NCBI GenBank assembly: GCA_024449915.1 | Contig: JAMZAV010000026.1 | Coordinates: forward strand, 744,001 to 808,000 | DNA: 64,000 nucleotides | DNA from: Sweltsa coloradensis | Lineage: Eukaryota; Arthropoda; Insecta; Plecoptera; Chloroperlidae | Direction: 5' to 3' | Shown: positions 11,613 through 23,080 of the stretch, in pieces | Layout: each line of letters starts with the position of its first letter | Numbering within the stretch: the first letter of the stretch is position 1 | Program-made: the position numbers and the translations under genes | Notes under the pieces: generated by a model | What the model was told of the DNA's origin: nothing | Database searches by the model: none | What the model saw: the letters and a program-made list of their open reading frames with translations, nothing else

Positions 11613-12879
11613 TAATGGAATTCTCCAGAGTAAAACTACTGGAAATAGTTTTAAGTAGTTCCCCCCAAATTGCCTCACCTAAGTCACCTATATCAAATAT
11701 CTACCACTGCTCGAAAAAATGCCCTTTTCTTATCTTGACAATTCACCCAGACGATGCTTACTAAGAAAGAAATCTTGAGGTAAAATCGAAAATTAATGAA
11801 ATCACCTGTGTTCAAAATTCTTGAAATTTAAGGTCAAGATTTTGATCCTCTCTCCCCTCCTTCCCATACACTTATTAACAGTTTCACAAAAGGATCGAGT
11901 AGGAAATTTCGAGAATTAATTGTCATTTTTTGCTTTTAATATTTCTTCTCTTTTGTTGTTTATTGGTAGGTATTTAAGTAATTAAATCACAAAATTCTCT
12001 AATTTTCTCTAATACAAAATGTTAGCAAATCTCTTATAATATACAGAACAGCGAGGGTGTATAAATAACAAATTTGCACTAAACACATGAGCCCCTTGTG
12101 ACTGGTGGGGTGAGGGGGGGGTACATTCCTTGTGGGCAACCCTCGGAAAATATCTTTCATCAGAACGTTGATGAAAAAGTGGCTCCAGCGAGTGTACCAG
12201 CGGACTCAAGAGTATAATATTATTATTCAGTAACGGCTTATAAAATAGGGCCTAGTTAGTATTTTTTATATCAGATAATCTTACAACTGTAGTTTATTTT
12301 ACTTCTGTAGGTATTTATTTATTTTTAATTGTTACATATTAGGAAAACCTATTTATTTGCATCTTTTATTGGTACAGTTGCTAACTGACTAGTTTAGTAT
12401 TTGCCAACCTCGGAAATCGAAACGTCCCATCAAAATAACACGTTAATCACTAAATTAGGCTAATGGGCTAATGGACGAAATAATGCTAAGTTCGTTAAAC
12501 ATTAAACATTCAATATGATTGGCTTTCATGTAATTATAAACAATAAATATACGATATGTAATAGTTGGAAACTTCTTCTTGCGAGTTTGGCCAACCTGGT
12601 ATTTTGGCTTGGCAACATGGCACGGGCAGCCTTCTCATTCGAATCGAGTGTGGATACGTCGAGAGAACTGCCACCTCGAAAGTGTTTCATACCAAAGTAA
12701 ACAGTAATTGCGTACACATGCTATGTACAGACGTCAATTACAATCAAGAAATATTGGCAGTAGACTTTAAAAGTATTAAAAGTGTCCTAATTGCCATCAC
12801 AAAACTTTTACGCTCGCTTTGAGTCGGCGTGCATATCTGCTGGGTTGAAGGAAGCGCACGGATCGCTATGGACCATCTA
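11613..12879. other. Gene-free interval
   Basis: AT-rich. The region 12560-12700 is open on both strands (a chance overlap) with no domain. Nothing else seen. Confidence 0.4.
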
Positions 12880-12965
12880 CGCTCTGTGGTCGCAGTTGGT
12901 CCATCGGTTAGCGCGCTCGTTTTGTAAGCGAAAGGTCGCCGGTTCGAGTCCCGGCTGTGAAAACT
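12880..12965 (+). repeat. tRNA-Thr(TGT)-like sequence, probably a SINE head
   Basis: An A-box-like GTTGGTCCATCGGTTAGCGC, an anticodon-loop-like CGTTTTGTAAGCG (TGT) and a B box GGTTCGAGTCC (12941-12951) are in the correct order and spacing. The T-arm and acceptor stem do not pair cleanly, and a T-rich stretch (ACTTTTTTACC) follows as in the other tRNA-like units here. I therefore favour a SINE head over a working tRNA gene. Confidence 0.55.
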
Positions 12966-14478
12966 TTTTTACCTTTTTTATTGATCCCATCATTATTGTT
13001 TACTTCTTATCGATAACGGGTTACGATTTTTATAACTTTTCATTCAAATTACTCGAACACAAAGACATTCTTCCCTCAACGTTTGGCTATAGGGCTAGTT
13101 TTGGGTGTATAGTGTAGTCAAGAGTATTTGCTTTTACCGGCTTCAGCCTGCGCACTGCGCCCATTTTTTTTTTTAAATATGAAATTTATGCAAATATCTT
13201 ACATAGGCCCTACATGACATACATAATAAATTGCCATATGTAGAACAGAAGTCTTTCAATATGTTAATAATTGACCCAATTAAAATAATAATACTAAAAA
13301 TTGTAATGAATTTGTGATAGGTCCTCAATAATAATTACTTATAAACTTCCTCGTTATTCTGTGTACCCTATAGGCCTATATGTTATCTTAGTTTTATTTG
13401 TAAAACAGTTTTTACGACTTTTTTTAACGTTAATACATTCGAACTACGTGTTGTAATCTTAGGTTGTAATACGGAAAGGCAGCCAAACCCAATTTTTAAA
13501 TTTTCGCTCCCTATACTACTTTTCAACGGAGTTCCCTATCATTGGTCAATCGAGCGCGGTTTCGAAGAGGCGTCACGCAGCGTTGCCAAGCCTTCACTGT
13601 TGCTCCTGGTTGTTACAATTATTTATTGACTTTGGACGTAAAAATATCAAAATCCAGTGTGGTAACATGTATTTTGCAAATACTATTTTTTTTCAGTGTT
13701 TAATTACCTGCAAATTGATACATAATTTAGTCATATTTCACTTGCGGTTCGTGTACTGTAGTGCCTTTTTGGTCGGAAAGTGTAGAGTTTTGCTCGCTTG
13801 CAATGTTTAAGGATAGGGACTTACTTGATTTTTATTTCGAAAAATCTCCGAAAGTAAGCTGGTAACCCCCATTTTGCTTGTTGTATTATTGAAAAGCACA
13901 CTATTAAGAGTATATATTATGAATTTCAGCCAAATTTCACTACGAGCATGTTTCAACGGATCGAATGTCCTCCAAATTGTTGGTTGTGGCCTGTTGACAT
14001 AATATTGATACGACATACGCTTCCAACTTCAAAGCCAATTTTAATTAAACTACCGTTTGACAAGTTGTTACTTTAAAAAAAATCCCGTCTCTTTTTGCAA
14101 CCGAAACACAAGTTTTCTATTCATTTTATACCATTCACTTAGTTTTATTATTGGTAAAATGTTTTCTGTGTGGGCAGAGAAGATAATGCTTTACCAACTT
14201 AAGAAAACTGAATGGAAAAGTTTTCTTTTTAATCTTGAATCACAATATCTTCGCGCTTTGTATAAAAAAGCAACGACAATCTCTTAAACTTTGTGTATAA
14301 AATATAACTTAAGTTTTTAAAAGGAAATAATGAAGCGACAGAAGACTGACTAAAAGAAGTGGAGGCTTCCATCTATAGGAATGCAAATACACCAAATGTC
14401 CCATTGTGTGGCTCGCGTCGCTTCTTCTGCTTCGAATAAGAACTTAATGAGTCCTAGACGACGTAGCGGCGAAGTAAC
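12966..14478. other. Gene-free interval
   Basis: AT-rich DNA. Open frames at 13583-13810 and 13807-14016 have no recognisable domain. Nothing supported. Confidence 0.4.
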
Positions 14479-14583
14479 ATGGGCGCCGGGGGAAACGGAA
14501 CGGTCACGGTACCGGCAAAACAATTCCTAATGAGGTTGCTTCTGTGCTTGGCTTGGAGTTTGAGTAGACAATACGAGGCCAGG
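14479..14583 (+). CDS. Weak candidate first exon
   Basis: ATG in CAACATGGGCGCC-like context (14479) opens 35 codons, starting MGAGGNGTVTVPAKQF and including a hydrophobic MRLLLCLAW stretch. It reaches a possible donor AGG|GTATGA; without splicing the frame stops at 14587-14589. It is more GC-rich than its flanks. There is no homology I recognise and it may be chance. Confidence 0.15.
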
Positions 14584-14619
14584 GTATGATTCGTAGGATG
14601 TAAGGGGGGGGGGGGGGTT

Positions 14620-14665
14620 GCCCGCCCCCATAATCTTTACTCGGTAAGGCCCTCATCATGTCATG
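14620..14665 (+). repeat. Long direct repeat flanking the LINE, left copy
   Basis: GCCCGCCCCCATAATCTTTA...CTCATCATG matches the copy at 15197-15243 with few differences (AAGGCCC versus AAGGACC, and a small indel at CATGTCATGTG). G14 precedes it (14604-14617) and G18 follows it (14681-14698). Confidence 0.8.
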
Positions 14666-14698
14666 TGAGTGAGTATGTAAGGGGGGGGGGGGGGGGGG

Positions 14699-14699
14699 T

Positions 14700-14742
<43 letters not shown>

Positions 14743-15179
14743 TTTTTTATTTATTTGTCAATATATCGATAACAGGGCAGAGCCCCACCAGTAACGTATA
14801 ATAAAAACATAAGACACATGTACAAACATATATGCAAAACATAACTCAAAATGACAATACACAGGAACATAGTACAAACATATAAAAGAAAAGAAAAGAA
14901 ACATGACAGTAAATAGTCAAAGTCAACCTTAAAATTTAAATTAAAATTAAAATTTACACATAATCATGAATTGCTTTCTTGAAAGAAGCCAAGGACACGT
15001 TTAATGGATCTAGCTCTGACGGAGCTATAGAACATTGTAAATTTCCTGAATACGATTCAGGCAAGTGTAACGAAAAACATCTATACGGCATTTTGGTAAA
15101 ACATACATGCCCCTTTGCCTAGTCGCTCTAGAAGGTACACGGAAGTTTATCTTGTCCAACAAGTTATTATCAGTAATCG
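14699..15179 (-). mobile_element. 5'-truncated non-LTR retrotransposon (LINE, CR1/L2/Jockey-like), minus strand
   Basis: On the minus strand the element runs from 15179, through the end of an ORF2-like frame (see pseudogene), a 3' UTR of about 200 bp, and into an A/T tetranucleotide tail that appears on the plus strand as (TTTA)n at 14699-14745. A homopolymer C18 (15180-15197) sits at its truncated 5' side and G18 (14681-14698) beyond the tail. Direct repeats of about 45 bp flank the whole. Confidence 0.75.
14954..15179 (-). pseudogene. LINE ORF2 C-terminal fragment with frameshift
   Basis: The minus-strand frame reads LLDKINFRVPSRATRQR, then LPKCRIDVFRYTCLNRIQE, the characteristic post-RT C-terminus of CR1/L2/Jockey-type ORF2 proteins (RVPSR.TR...P.CR......L.R). 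After EIYN the frame breaks. A shifted frame continues with APSELDPLNVSLASFKKAIH and ends at TAA (14954-14956), matching the family's (L)P...SL.SFKKAI ending. Frameshift and 5' truncation make it dead. Confidence 0.75.
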
Positions 15180-15196
15180 CCCCCCCCCCCCCCCCC

Positions 15197-15243
15197 CGCC
15201 CGCCCCCATAATCTTTACTCGGTAAGGACCTCATCATGTGAGT
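15197..15243 (+). repeat. Long direct repeat flanking the LINE, right copy
   Basis: Right-hand partner of 14620-14665, beginning GCCCGCCCCCATAATCTTTA directly after the C18 run. It is either an unusually long target-site duplication or a segmental duplication that preceded the insertion. Confidence 0.8.
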
Positions 15244-16330
15244 AGCTAGGTACTTAGGGTGTTAGGGGATTCAAGAAGGAACGCCCAAGTGCTGGTAGCG
15301 GAACTCAATCCCAGCATTCGTACACCCTCAATCAGAAATCAAGATTGGGCATAGAAGATAACTCTATGGTCTTCTTTTCTTTCTTTCTCATTCGTGTAAT
15401 GGCGTCGGAATCTAGTCCATGTCGCCAGTTAAAATCTTGGTAATAATATATTATATGATATACCAGAGATGATAGAAATATATACAGTAGAAAATCACTT
15501 TTGGATTTCGAGCTGTTAAAAACTATTCGAATCACGTTTGGATTATGAGCTGTTAAAAACTATTTGGAGGGTAACCTCCGAGCTGTGAACGTAAGCCAAC
15601 CATCTGGTATCACCCCGACGGTTCAACTGAACTCTATGGTCAATTATGGTCGATAGTTATATCTAGCTTCATGACTGAGGAATACCTTGGGATAAACTTT
15701 TCAGTCAGGATTGGCGGTGACTGGTATCGAACTGGTGACCTACCGAATAAGAGTCCCGCGTCTAAGCGACACGTTATACCTCTGTCGGTATATGAATGAA
15801 TTGAAAAGGTACTAAATGTATCATGGCATTAGTGTTTGGTGGCGACTGGCGAATCATTTGGTCATGCCCTACCTGGCTACTTCGCTACAGTTAAAGCTAC
15901 ATTACATTAAATTCGTTTCGATCTGGAAAGTATGAAAGTAAGACTTTGTATGATATGAACGCGTCCAAGGACAATTTTGACCCTATTCAAAAATGACAAA
16001 AACTCAAATGTTTATTTCACTCTATTTAACCGAGAAAATACTAAAACCTCAGAAGGCCCCTTCATTCAGGTGTAAATATGGCAGGGATCGATTAATAGAC
16101 GACCTTCCGCAAGAGAAGCTCACTGCTAACGTGAGCTACCTCTATCGGGCCAGAAGGCACGACTGAGTGTAGATGTGTAGACTGTAGACTGTAGACAGAC
16201 CTGCGTTAAGATTGAAAGTGTTTGTTTTCATGAAATTATTATCATAGTTTGAATAGTTCGCGCCACGTGACTCTCCCAACGCCGTCTGGATGTAAACACC
16301 ATTTATATCCAGGCGGCGGTGGACTCTCCC
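15244..16330. other. Gene-free interval
   Basis: Contains one tRNA-like head (15705-15790, listed separately). An E-box CCACGTGACTC lies near 16262 and precedes the weak exon candidate at 16331. No other supported feature. Confidence 0.4.
15705..15790 (-). repeat. tRNA-Lys-like SINE head (minus strand)
   Basis: Minus strand: CGTGTCGCTTAGACGCGGG, an anticodon-arm-like GGGACTCTTATTCGGTAGG, then B-box-like AGTTCGATACC (15723-15733). Same head type as 3.4, 21.4 and 37.1 kb. Confidence 0.55.
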
Positions 16331-16371
16331 ATGGCGACAGTGCTGCTCGATCACACGCGAAGTTATGTTGA
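16331..16371 (+). CDS. Weak candidate first exon
   Basis: ATG in good Kozak-like context (TCCCATGGCG) opens MATVLLDHTRSYV and then a textbook donor GTGAGT at 16372-16377. An E-box CACGTG lies about 70 bp upstream. It is too short for identification. Confidence 0.2.
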
Positions 16372-16650
16372 GTGAGTGTTTACGTGATTGAGCGGATTTG
16401 TGCCAGAGATAAGCCCGATAAGCCCTTTGGGATGTTGCTAAGGTACGAACATTAATCTATTGCCGTTATTGCTTATTGAAGAAAATTCTGATGATCTAGG
16501 CTAGGCGTCGATTGTAGGCGATGTATTCCTAACCCTACTTTCCTGCGTGATGGTTGCTTTTTGTTGTTTTTAACGTCTATTAATATACTGAGACTATTCG
16601 AGACGATGAGTGGAGATATAGATGACGATGAAGGACGATTTTAAAAAAAA

Positions 16651-16722
16651 CATGCCGTATGCGGGATTCGAACCCACGTCCTCGTAGAGCCATACGCTTC
16701 GGACCAGCGCCCTACGTCTATT
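16651..16722 (-). repeat. tRNA-like SINE head (minus strand)
   Basis: Minus strand: GTAGGGCGCTGGTCCGAAGC in the D/anticodon region and B box GGTTCGAATCC (16664-16674), followed by a T-run. B box and spacing are good, but the anticodon stem does not pair well. Confidence 0.5.
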
Positions 16723-19070
16723 ACAGTATTTTTGGTAGTATATTTTAAATCCATTGTATGATGTAGGCCTACCAACTACCGTGGACGACCCTACTTTCCG
16801 GAAATATTTCCAAGTCAACTCCACAACGTTGATGTTGGTGGTTGATCCTTTGCTAGGTACGGTTCATAGTCCGTATAACCTTCAAAAGTGTGTTTGGACA
16901 GTAAAACTGGTGGTTCCCTCAGTTCAATTGGGAAATGGCTATATGCCGATTCTGGTAGGTGGAGGCCTATCTCTGCAGTGATTCCTTCCATAATGATTAC
17001 GATTTTGAGCTTACGTTACCCTACGTTAATGTCAGCAACAGCAACTAACTTTACTTTACCTATACGTTTTATTATCTTCGCATAATTTTAACACAACACG
17101 TGTTATCCTATTTAGAGGGTACAGGAATGAGTCCTTTGGGAATGTGGGTAATGACCTTTAAATCTGCAACTGCTTGGAAATATTTTATCCTCCCTCCCAC
17201 CCTGTTATTAGGGTCCTCTTCATGTGTAGGCTGAATGCTTGGGTTGATGAGCTGATGGCATTCAACAGGTATTGAACGAGTGGTTAGCTTAGCTAGGTGC
17301 ACTGCAGGACGCTGATTCAAGCCCCGTGCTGTTGTTTGCATCTTTCATATCCTCTAGTCTACATTATTGACATTATCTCTTTTATTCATGCACACTATTT
17401 TGAATTGTTCGTTCTTCTATTACTATTTTCATATCATTAAGGGGTGGTGATATAATGTTTAGGCCCTCTGTGGAGCATGCTCTAAGTCGTGAACAAAGCT
17501 TAAGTTTCTCCACACAGTTTTAATTTTATTTATTGAACTTAAGTGCACATGTACCCTCAAGGAAAATGAAGATAAGGCTTGACTTCTCTACATTCCCATT
17601 TTTTTTTACTTCTGGAAAATATTACTGAAAGCTATTACGATGGGGGGCAAGATGGAGGCCTACTCAAAAGTAAAAATGCCAACATTTCTCTCTGAAGTAA
17701 TCTAAATCCTAGAAAATATATACATTTGGTTCTGACAGCAGATATGGCAACCCAAATTGAATTTTAGTAAATCATAAAGAAGCGTAGATTGGCGTATTGG
17801 GAGATGATACCAATAATTTATTAGAGTGGGGAGAGAGGGATAACTATGCATCGCCCTCAAATAGCTTTTTGCAACTAGATTTGTCTCCTTTACTTCGGTC
17901 ATATTATGTTCTATACTCATGATAATATGATTAATATCCGCGCCTTCGCTTGGAACGGCTCACCATTCTTACATCCTCTGCCAGTCTGTTTTCTATCTCT
18001 CTATCTATTACATACATACCTCACATTTCATTGATTATCTCGTCTGTTTTAGAGTACATGTGCTGGTGGTCTGCACACATTACAACTCTCCCATTCTGGG
18101 TATTCCCTGCAATAACATTCAGTGTCTTCATGCCTTCATACGAGATAAGAAAACATCTCTTCCATCTTTATCTTCCGCTCGTTGCTTGTCCAAGTACTAA
18201 CTACTCCTCGAAGTCTAGTATTCAACTCCCGACGGTAAAACCACACCCTGAATAGAATGGCATTGAAGTGTTTTTTCCCTGCCATGATGTCCACTATTCA
18301 CATCAATCATTATTTGAATCGCTCTGTAGGGCCTATTTGTAATTGTCAAAATATAACCTATACAAGTACAACCTAAGATATAGTTGCCATAGTGATAACA
18401 AATTAACTGGCAGTTAAATTTACTTGTAACTGGACATTGAAATACCATAGTGGCAAATAAAATTTATTATCACTATGGCAACGACTAATCAGAAGCTTGT
18501 TTTATTATTGGGTTTTTGTCAGATAAGTTCTAACTGTACTGTACATTGATATCCTGAATTCATACAGGGAAATAAATGTAGGCACCAATTGGAGTAACAT
18601 TAGTTTAATATAGGATAAACGTTCTATAAAAACAAATAAATATAGGCCTACAAGAAGTGATAAAATTTAATTTGAAAACGTTGTAGTTGTATCCTTTGGT
18701 TTCTCGTTAGTCTACGCGTATCAATAACATGAAGACAAACGTAATTGTAAATCTCTAAACTTGACCAATATAACAAATAACATACATTTTTTAATGATAT
18801 TGTACTTAGTATTATGTTGGCGAATAACTGTGCACCCTAAATAGTGGCATTTTGATAATTTGTTTTGAAAGTCGTTTCTTGTCATGGCGAATTAAATTCT
18901 TAGCCTGGATGCTAAACCTAACTTTCTCCACAAGACAAGACTTGAAGTTTGTATACGCAGCCAGGTCTTTGCGAACTTCTCGCGAACACCATAAGACTTA
19001 TCTTAGTTTAGTTTAGTGTTATCTCAAGCAAGACTAACTTTCTTCAGAACTAATCTACGAATCTTCCAGC
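16723..19070. other. Gene-free interval
   Basis: AT-rich. A weak tRNA-like stretch with GATTCAAGCCCC lies near 17312. The small MITE at 18383 is listed separately. Open frames at 16754-16981, 17950-18255 and elsewhere show no recognisable domain. Confidence 0.4.
18383..18482. mobile_element. 100-bp foldback/MITE with 16-bp perfect TIRs
   Basis: GTTGCCATAGTGATAA at 18383-18398 is the exact reverse complement of TTATCACTATGGCAAC at 18467-18482. A third partial copy, ACCATAGTGGCAA, lies inside. Confidence 0.7.
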
Positions 19071-19084
19071 TTCTCAGACACACG

Positions 19085-19130
19085 AGAGTTACCTCGTCTG
19101 GAGCTCGAACCCGCGACTACTTGGGACTAC
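19085..19130 (-). repeat. Weak tRNA-like fragment
   Basis: Minus strand B-box-like GGGTTCGAGCTCC (19100-19112) after AGTAGTCGC. The A box is not convincing. Confidence 0.25.
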
Positions 19131-19508
19131 ACCGTGATTACTGATTGTTGTTGAGAGGTAGATGTCAAGGTCATGGTCGGGGGAACATGTTAACCTGCAG
19201 AGTTTAATTATGTATATATTTACTTCTTTGTTCTTGTTGGTGAAATCCAGGGAACTGGACTTTTGTTGTTTTGTTTTGTTTGTTTGTAAGGAAGTTTTCA
19301 GGAACTAAGGGTAATTATGTCGAGGCGAACTTTGCGCAGTATTTAGAGTACAGAACCTATTCAACTTATTTTCTGTATTTCAGAAGTAAAGGTTAAACAA
19401 AGTGCACTAGTGACCTTTACACTCAACGTCTGTGGTTTATTTTTTAAGAACAATTTATTCCAAAATTATTCCAGCCTGTAGATCCAGGCCCTCTCATAGG
19501 TGACTCTC

Positions 19509-20122
19509 TTAAGGGGAATCCCTAGACATATGATTTCTAAAGAATCCAGTAAATACGTCTAAAAAGTTAGTGTAATAAAAGAGGGAGTGAATAAAAGAGA
19601 TTATTTTTTTAAATATCGTTGACGGGATATAACCTCAGAATCAACAATTATATTCAAATTGCCCGAATCAATCCAGCTAGTTCAAAATTGTATTTTGAGC
19701 AGTGTTTTTTTTAAATATTGTTTCTACAATCCTTTATTAACAACCTAAATATAAGAGAAACTGGTTGTCTGTAGTTTTTGGCTTTGCACGATTTGTTTTG
19801 TTAAACGGTACAAAATTTGAAATTTACCGGCAGGCGAAAAAAATCGTGCAACGCAAGAAACTATAGAAAACCATTAATCCTTATATTTAGGTTGTAGATA
19901 GGATTGTAGAAACAACACACAAAAATCCGCGACTCAAAATTTAATTTTGAACTAGCATGGATTGATTTGAATATAAGTGTTGTTTCTGAGGTTATGTCCC
20001 GTTAAAAAATTTCAAAAAAATATTTCGTTATTTTATTAAGTCCCTCTTTCATTATGCCAACTTTTCAGACATATTCACTGCATTCTTTAGAAATCATATT
20101 TAGGTCTAGGGATTCCCCTTAA
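19509..20122. mobile_element. 614-bp foldback element with TTAA ends
   Basis: Left end TTAAGGGGAATCCCTAGAC and right end GTCTAGGGATTCCCCTTAA are perfect inverted partners. Inverted similarity continues almost to the centre (TGATTTCTAAAGAAT/ATTCTTTAGAAATCA, TATAACCTCAGAATCAACA on the left, GCACGATTT/AAATCGTGC near the apex). Arms are about 280 bp with scattered mismatches. The terminal TTAA could be a piggyBac-type target, but the GGGG start is not the usual piggyBac TIR, so the class is open. No ORF. Confidence 0.75.
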
Positions 20123-20339
20123 CACCTCCGAAACGGCACTAAAGACGCCTCGTGGGATAGAGTATAGCCATCGGTTCTTGGCTTAGATATGTATGAACGG
20201 TGACTTTGGAGCCGTCCTAGTAAAGAGACACATTGAGGTTGTTCCGAATTATCCTTGTTGATTCTGGCGCTGCTTGTGGGTGGAATCGTGTCCAGCTTGT
20301 TTGGTCGGTGTTTCCTTTATAACACCCTGTGTCTAGTTG

Positions 20340-20475
20340 GTCAACATGAAATTGTTCGCTCGTCGATGGTGTCGGTGCCAACAAGGGTTGGCTTGGTCTG
20401 CTTCAGGTTGAATCCCCCAATGAAAATCAGTAATGTGACTATAAATAAGAATGTATATTTAATTTATTCCATCCC
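20340..20475 (+). repeat. Dispersed repeat, GGTTGGCTTGGTC family
   Basis: GTCGATGGTGTCGGTGCCAA, then CAAGGGTTGGCTTGGTCTGC, then CCCAATGAAAATCAG. A further degenerate relative may lie at 20695-20775 (GCGTTGGCTGACTTGATTG). Confidence 0.65.
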
Positions 20476-22285
20476 GAGCACAAAGCGGACTCATATTTCA
20501 TTGTTGAGCATTGTCGAGGAAAGAAAATATCAAAAGTAAAACATTCATTATTAATTTGAGAATGTCAGAATGTAATTGTTTTGGTTACGAATTCCGGAAA
20601 ATTTCCATTGTGCTAGATATTTATTTTTCAAGGAAATGTCTATCTTGCTTTAATTAAAACTACTTTTATGCAATGTCTTCTAGATATTATCGGGTTGCGT
20701 TGGCTGACTTGATTGTTGTAAGTGGTAATTGTTTAGCCCATTTGCTGCCTGTATTGCCAACTTGGTTGATTCGTCTCTAAATTTGGCAACTTCAACAGGT
20801 AAATGTTTTTAGGATTGTTAGGTAGGGATGAAATATTGGGGTATAGGGACTGCGCAAATGTTGCCGAAACTCCATTTTACAATTTCAATCTTTCTGAAAA
20901 TCAACACTCCTCCATAAATAATTAGTATAGTTTATAATGCATACAAATTTATTATAGTTACAAGTTACAACATAAACACGCAGGGAATCCTCTTTATGAA
21001 ATGCAGTCACTTGAAGCATGTTGAACCCAACCCACAGGGATAATACCCACAGATATAGGGTTGGTGAATCCCTCATTGTTTTCAACCTGTGTCACAACTG
21101 AGTAGATCTATTAATAACATGGACATCGCGCCGCGTGGGTGGAGGATCAGCCACGGATACTGTTTGTCTGTTGTTCTGATAAAAGAAACAACGATATCTG
21201 ACACGAGGGTTTTTGTGTGGAAGGCAGGGGGCTTCTACTCGAGTGTTCGCAACAGTTGTCACTTGTGCTACACGCGGTGCGTGACCCGTGACATTCACTT
21301 GTGTGAATTGTTTTAGGGGGACTTTTTCATGCACGCACTCAGCAGATGCGAATTATGTTTTCTTCTTATAGAATGGTTGAATATATTTGGCAAAGTTAGC
21401 CTCTCTGCTAAACGAAATAATGATAAAACACAGAGTATCCCGGCGCGAGACTATTTCGATATCGGGAGGTCCGTGGTTCGATACCCGTCATCGACATATC
21501 TAACTATAAGTTTTCGATTTTTTTTTTGCCGTTATTAGGGTTGATCGGGATCGAGTATTCTTAAACAGCCCTTGTACACAACTCTCAAACGCCTAAAGCT
21601 AAACACCTAGGCCTAGTTAGTCGCCTGAAAACCTCATTGTCTGAATATAACTCTGGCCTCTGCACTGGGCAGGTTCTCACGGGAAAATATGTATTCAATT
21701 CAATTTATCTATTGAAGTAAAAACTCGTTATACGCGTTAAATATTACTACAAACAATATTATTTCTGGTTTAAATTCCCCACGCCTGAACAGACTAGCTA
21801 ATACTAATTAGGCGCATTATCCTCTCATCAGCAACAGACTACACATTTATCTGTAATTAATTAACCAATCAGCTATACAGATGTGTACGTGGACATTTGC
21901 GTGGAGAACTAATTCGAAATTAATTCTAGTGTTCGTTTACTAATATGCATTCTAATGAGAATTCAAACTAGAACTCGCCTTGATTGGAAATGCGTTGTTT
22001 TATATATGTATTCTAGGTATTTCAGATAATATTTACAGTCATTGTTTAGAACATAGTTTTATTGAGGGCTGGTGTACCACTAACAAACGCACGCTGTTTA
22101 TTGTGGGTACTTTTATAACCGTGAGCGAATAGTACATGCCTTTGGATTTAGATCCCTGAATTTCCGTACCCAAAAAATGAATACCTTTATTTACGCAACA
22201 CCTTTGCTATTATTGCAACGTGATATAGCCTACTTTCTGCGAAATTGTTTGAGATTACAGTTTAATTGGATTGAATGATTATTTA
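20476..22285. other. Gene-free interval
   Basis: Open frames at 21089-21334 on both strands are mutual shadows without a domain. AT-rich otherwise. The tRNA-like head at 21440 is listed separately. Confidence 0.4.
21438..21500 (+). repeat. tRNA-Lys-like SINE head
   Basis: GGCGCGAGACTATTTCGATA, then GGGAGGTCCGTGG and B box GGTTCGATACC (21475-21485), followed shortly by a long T-run. Same head type as 37.1 kb (GGGAGGTCCTGGGCTCGAAT). Confidence 0.5.
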
Positions 22286-23080
22286 TTGGATGAGCGTAGC
22301 GAGCGAAGTGAAGATTCCATTCCACTACACTGAAGAAAAAAATCCGGAATTTTTTTTTCTTTCTTTTTTTTTGTATTTTTGTGTGTCTGTTAACACGATT
22401 CCAGATAAACCGTTACTCCAATTGCGATGGAATTTTATGGAGGCCTTCGAAATCTCTGAACTTAGAAATGCCACCTTTTTGAGCGCAATCGAAAAATTGT
22501 TTCTCATAAAAATCGCGTTTTTACGATTTTTTCTATTTAAAAAAAATTTCTTCGACTTATAACACCTACGTGCTTTATCCGATTGTGATGATTTTTTCAC
22601 AGAACCTTTATTTTATGAATTAATATATTCGTGTGAAATTTTAGAGTAATCGAAAAATTATTTCTCGTGAAAATCGCAGTTTTACGATTTTTTCCGTTTT
22701 TTTTTAATTCTTTGACTTATAACACCTACATGCTTTATTCGATTGTAATGATTTTGTTACAGTACCTTAATTTTATGAATTGATATATTCGTGTGAAATT
22801 TGAGCGGAATCGAAAAATTATTTTTTATGATAATCGCAATTTTACGATTTTTTTTTTATTTTTAAGATTTCTTTGACTTATAACACCGACATGCTGTATA
22901 CGATAGTAATGATTTTTTCATAGAACCTTAATTTTATAAATTAATATTTTCGTGTGAAATTTGAGCGTAATCGAAAAATTATTTCTCATGAAAATCGCAA
23001 TTTTACGCTTTTTTCGTTTTTTTTTTTAAATTACGCTCATCCAACAACGCGCTGAAAAAGCGTTTGCGAAGCTTCCTAGT
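22286..23080 (+). mobile_element. Helitron/Helentron-like element family 1, copy A (complete)
   Basis: The 5' end TTGGATGAGCGTAGCGAGCG recurs as its reverse complement TACGCTCATCCAA at 23032-23044. This is followed by the hairpin AACGC(9 nt)GCGTT (23046-23064) and the terminus GCGAAGCTTCCTAGT. The interior holds about three tandem units with a period of about 160 bp (TTGACTTATAACACC at 22552, 22711, 22871) rich in ATCGAAAAATTATTTCTC. No Rep/helicase is encoded. Displaced inverted repeat, 3' hairpin and minisatellite core are the known layout of non-autonomous Helentron (HINE/DINE) and bivalve pearl-type elements. The class is inferred. Confidence 0.75.

Noticed and set aside
12880..12965. Functional tRNA-Thr gene
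   Set aside because: Boxes and anticodon are present but T-arm and acceptor stems do not pair well, and similar degenerate tRNA-like heads are scattered through the window.
22275..22562. Recurrent SVASEAKIPFHYTGEK-like peptide also seen at 30.1 and 41.8 kb
   Set aside because: It is the translated 5' end of the Helitron-like family; frames break soon after and differ between copies.
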